The notes under the pieces were generated by a model that worked only from the letters and a program-made list of their open reading frames with translations, ran no database searches and had not been told where the DNA came from. A program made the translations under genes and the position numbers. From positions 1 to 5,701 of the forward strand of contig PMMN01000073.1 of assembly GCA_003162235.1 (NCBI GenBank): DNA of 5,701 nucleotides, in the 5' to 3' direction. Positions 5,225 to 5,701 of the stretch are shown here, piece by piece (positions within the stretch are counted from its first letter, which is position 1; each line of letters opens with the position of its first letter). This stretch comes from Actinomycetota bacterium (GTDB lineage Bacteria > Actinomycetota > Thermoleophilia > Gaiellales > Gaiellaceae).

Positions 5225-5701
5225 ATGAGACGGTTGGACTGGAAATGGATCGCCGTAATCGTGGGCGCGATAGTGCTTGCGCTCTGCGGCGCGGCGGCCG
5301 TCTTCGTGCTCGTGCGCGTGCACGAGGGCCGGGACATCTTCGGCTCCTCCTCGGCTGAGTTCTCGACCGGGAAGATCGCCCCCACCGAGCAGTTGCCCGA
5401 TGTCCCCTGGCCCATGTTCGGCTTCAACAGCGAGCACACCCGCGTTGGCCCGGGAACGCTACGCCCGCCCTTCCGGACGATTTGGACCTACGGGACCGGC
5501 ACTCTGATCGAGTTCCCGCCCGTGATCGGCTACGGCCGCCTCTACTTCGCCAACAACGCGGGGGTGCTGGTCGCCCTCGATGCGCGCAGCGGCAAGCCCG
5601 CCTGGAAGCGAGTCTCGGGTCGCTGCCAGGCATCCTCGCCGGCGCTGGCCGACAACCTCGTCTTCGTCACCTACCTCAACTCGCCCCCTTGCAACGCCGG
5701 C
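5225..5701 (+). CDS. Membrane-anchored PQQ-like beta-propeller protein (3' end beyond the window)
   Basis: The first 159 residues are visible and the frame is open to the last base. An in-frame TAG at 5210-5212, with no other start codon between, fixes the ATG at 5225. A short basic N-terminus (MRRLDWK) precedes one transmembrane helix (about 9-31), then a linker (32-60) and the start of a propeller. WPMFG (62-66), LRPPFR (79-84), IEFPPV (95-100), LYFANN (106-111), ALDARSGKPAW (117-127) and ASSPAL (136-141) align in order with WPMYG, LRPPFR, VEFPAV, AYVANA, AISMRTGTVAW and AASPAV of the preceding gene. About a third of residues match over some 90 positions, so the two are tandem paralogues. 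This one lacks the lipobox and beta-sandwich domain and uses a helix anchor. Two cysteines (134 and 156) lie in the second blade region and could form a disulfide. The propeller should face outside the cell. Fold and relationship are secure; the role is unknown. Confidence 0.9.
   Translation, partial: MRRLDWKWIAVIVGAIVLALCGAAAVFVLVRVHEGRDIFGSSSAEFSTGKIAPTEQLPDVPWPMFGFNSEHTRVGPGTLRPPFRTIWTYGTGTLIEFPPVIGYGRLYFANNAGVLVALDARSGKPAWKRVSGRCQASSPALADNLVFVTYLNSPPCNAG

Noticed and set aside
1..5701. CRISPR arrays, tRNA/rRNA genes, transposons or attachment sites
   Set aside because: No regularly spaced repeats, tRNA-like cloverleaf, transposase motifs or terminal inverted repeats were seen by eye on either strand.

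Overview
The window is uniformly GC-rich, with strongly G/C-biased third codon positions. It encodes Arg/Ala-rich proteins with actinobacterial traits: lipoproteins with GGC lipoboxes, start codons lacking Shine-Dalgarno sequences, and TANNNT boxes directly upstream of starts. The small two-cysteine lipoprotein, the exopolysaccharide-type glycosyltransferase and the paired PQQ-like propellers suggest an actinobacterium of the Thermoleophilia type (Solirubrobacterales/Gaiellales-like). That placement is inferred from family resemblance, not shown by a marker gene.

Layout. Positions 1-405 hold the 3' part of a small secreted lipoprotein gene, followed by a nested hairpin that looks like its terminator. 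Positions 580-2294 are a two-gene operon: a membrane-anchored GT2 glycosyltransferase and a small monotopic phosphoglycosyl transferase (bacterial sugar transferase), overlapping by one base (TGATG). The 255-bp gap at 2295-2549 carries a GC-rich hairpin and, on the minus strand, a short reading frame that resembles the N-terminus of a DUF218/YdcF (ElyC-like) membrane protein, cut short by a stop. Positions 2550-5094 are a second operon: an ATP-grasp ligase whose 3' end overlaps by 53 bases an 8-bladed PQQ-like beta-propeller lipoprotein. From 5225 to the window end is the 5' part of a second, paralogous propeller protein anchored by a transmembrane helix.

How it fits together. The sugar transferase should load the first sugar-phosphate onto undecaprenyl phosphate, and the GT2 enzyme would extend a glycan at the membrane. 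The ATP-grasp enzyme would activate a carboxylate and join it to an amine or similar nucleophile in the cytoplasm. The two propellers would lie outside the membrane, one lipid-anchored and one helix-anchored. The locus therefore looks like part of an exopolysaccharide or cell-envelope glycan cluster with a modifying ligase and surface beta-propeller scaffolds. No component is novel at the family level. The most noteworthy items are the overlap coupling a cytosolic ligase to a surface propeller, the tandem propellers with different anchors, and the truncated minus-strand gene remnant.
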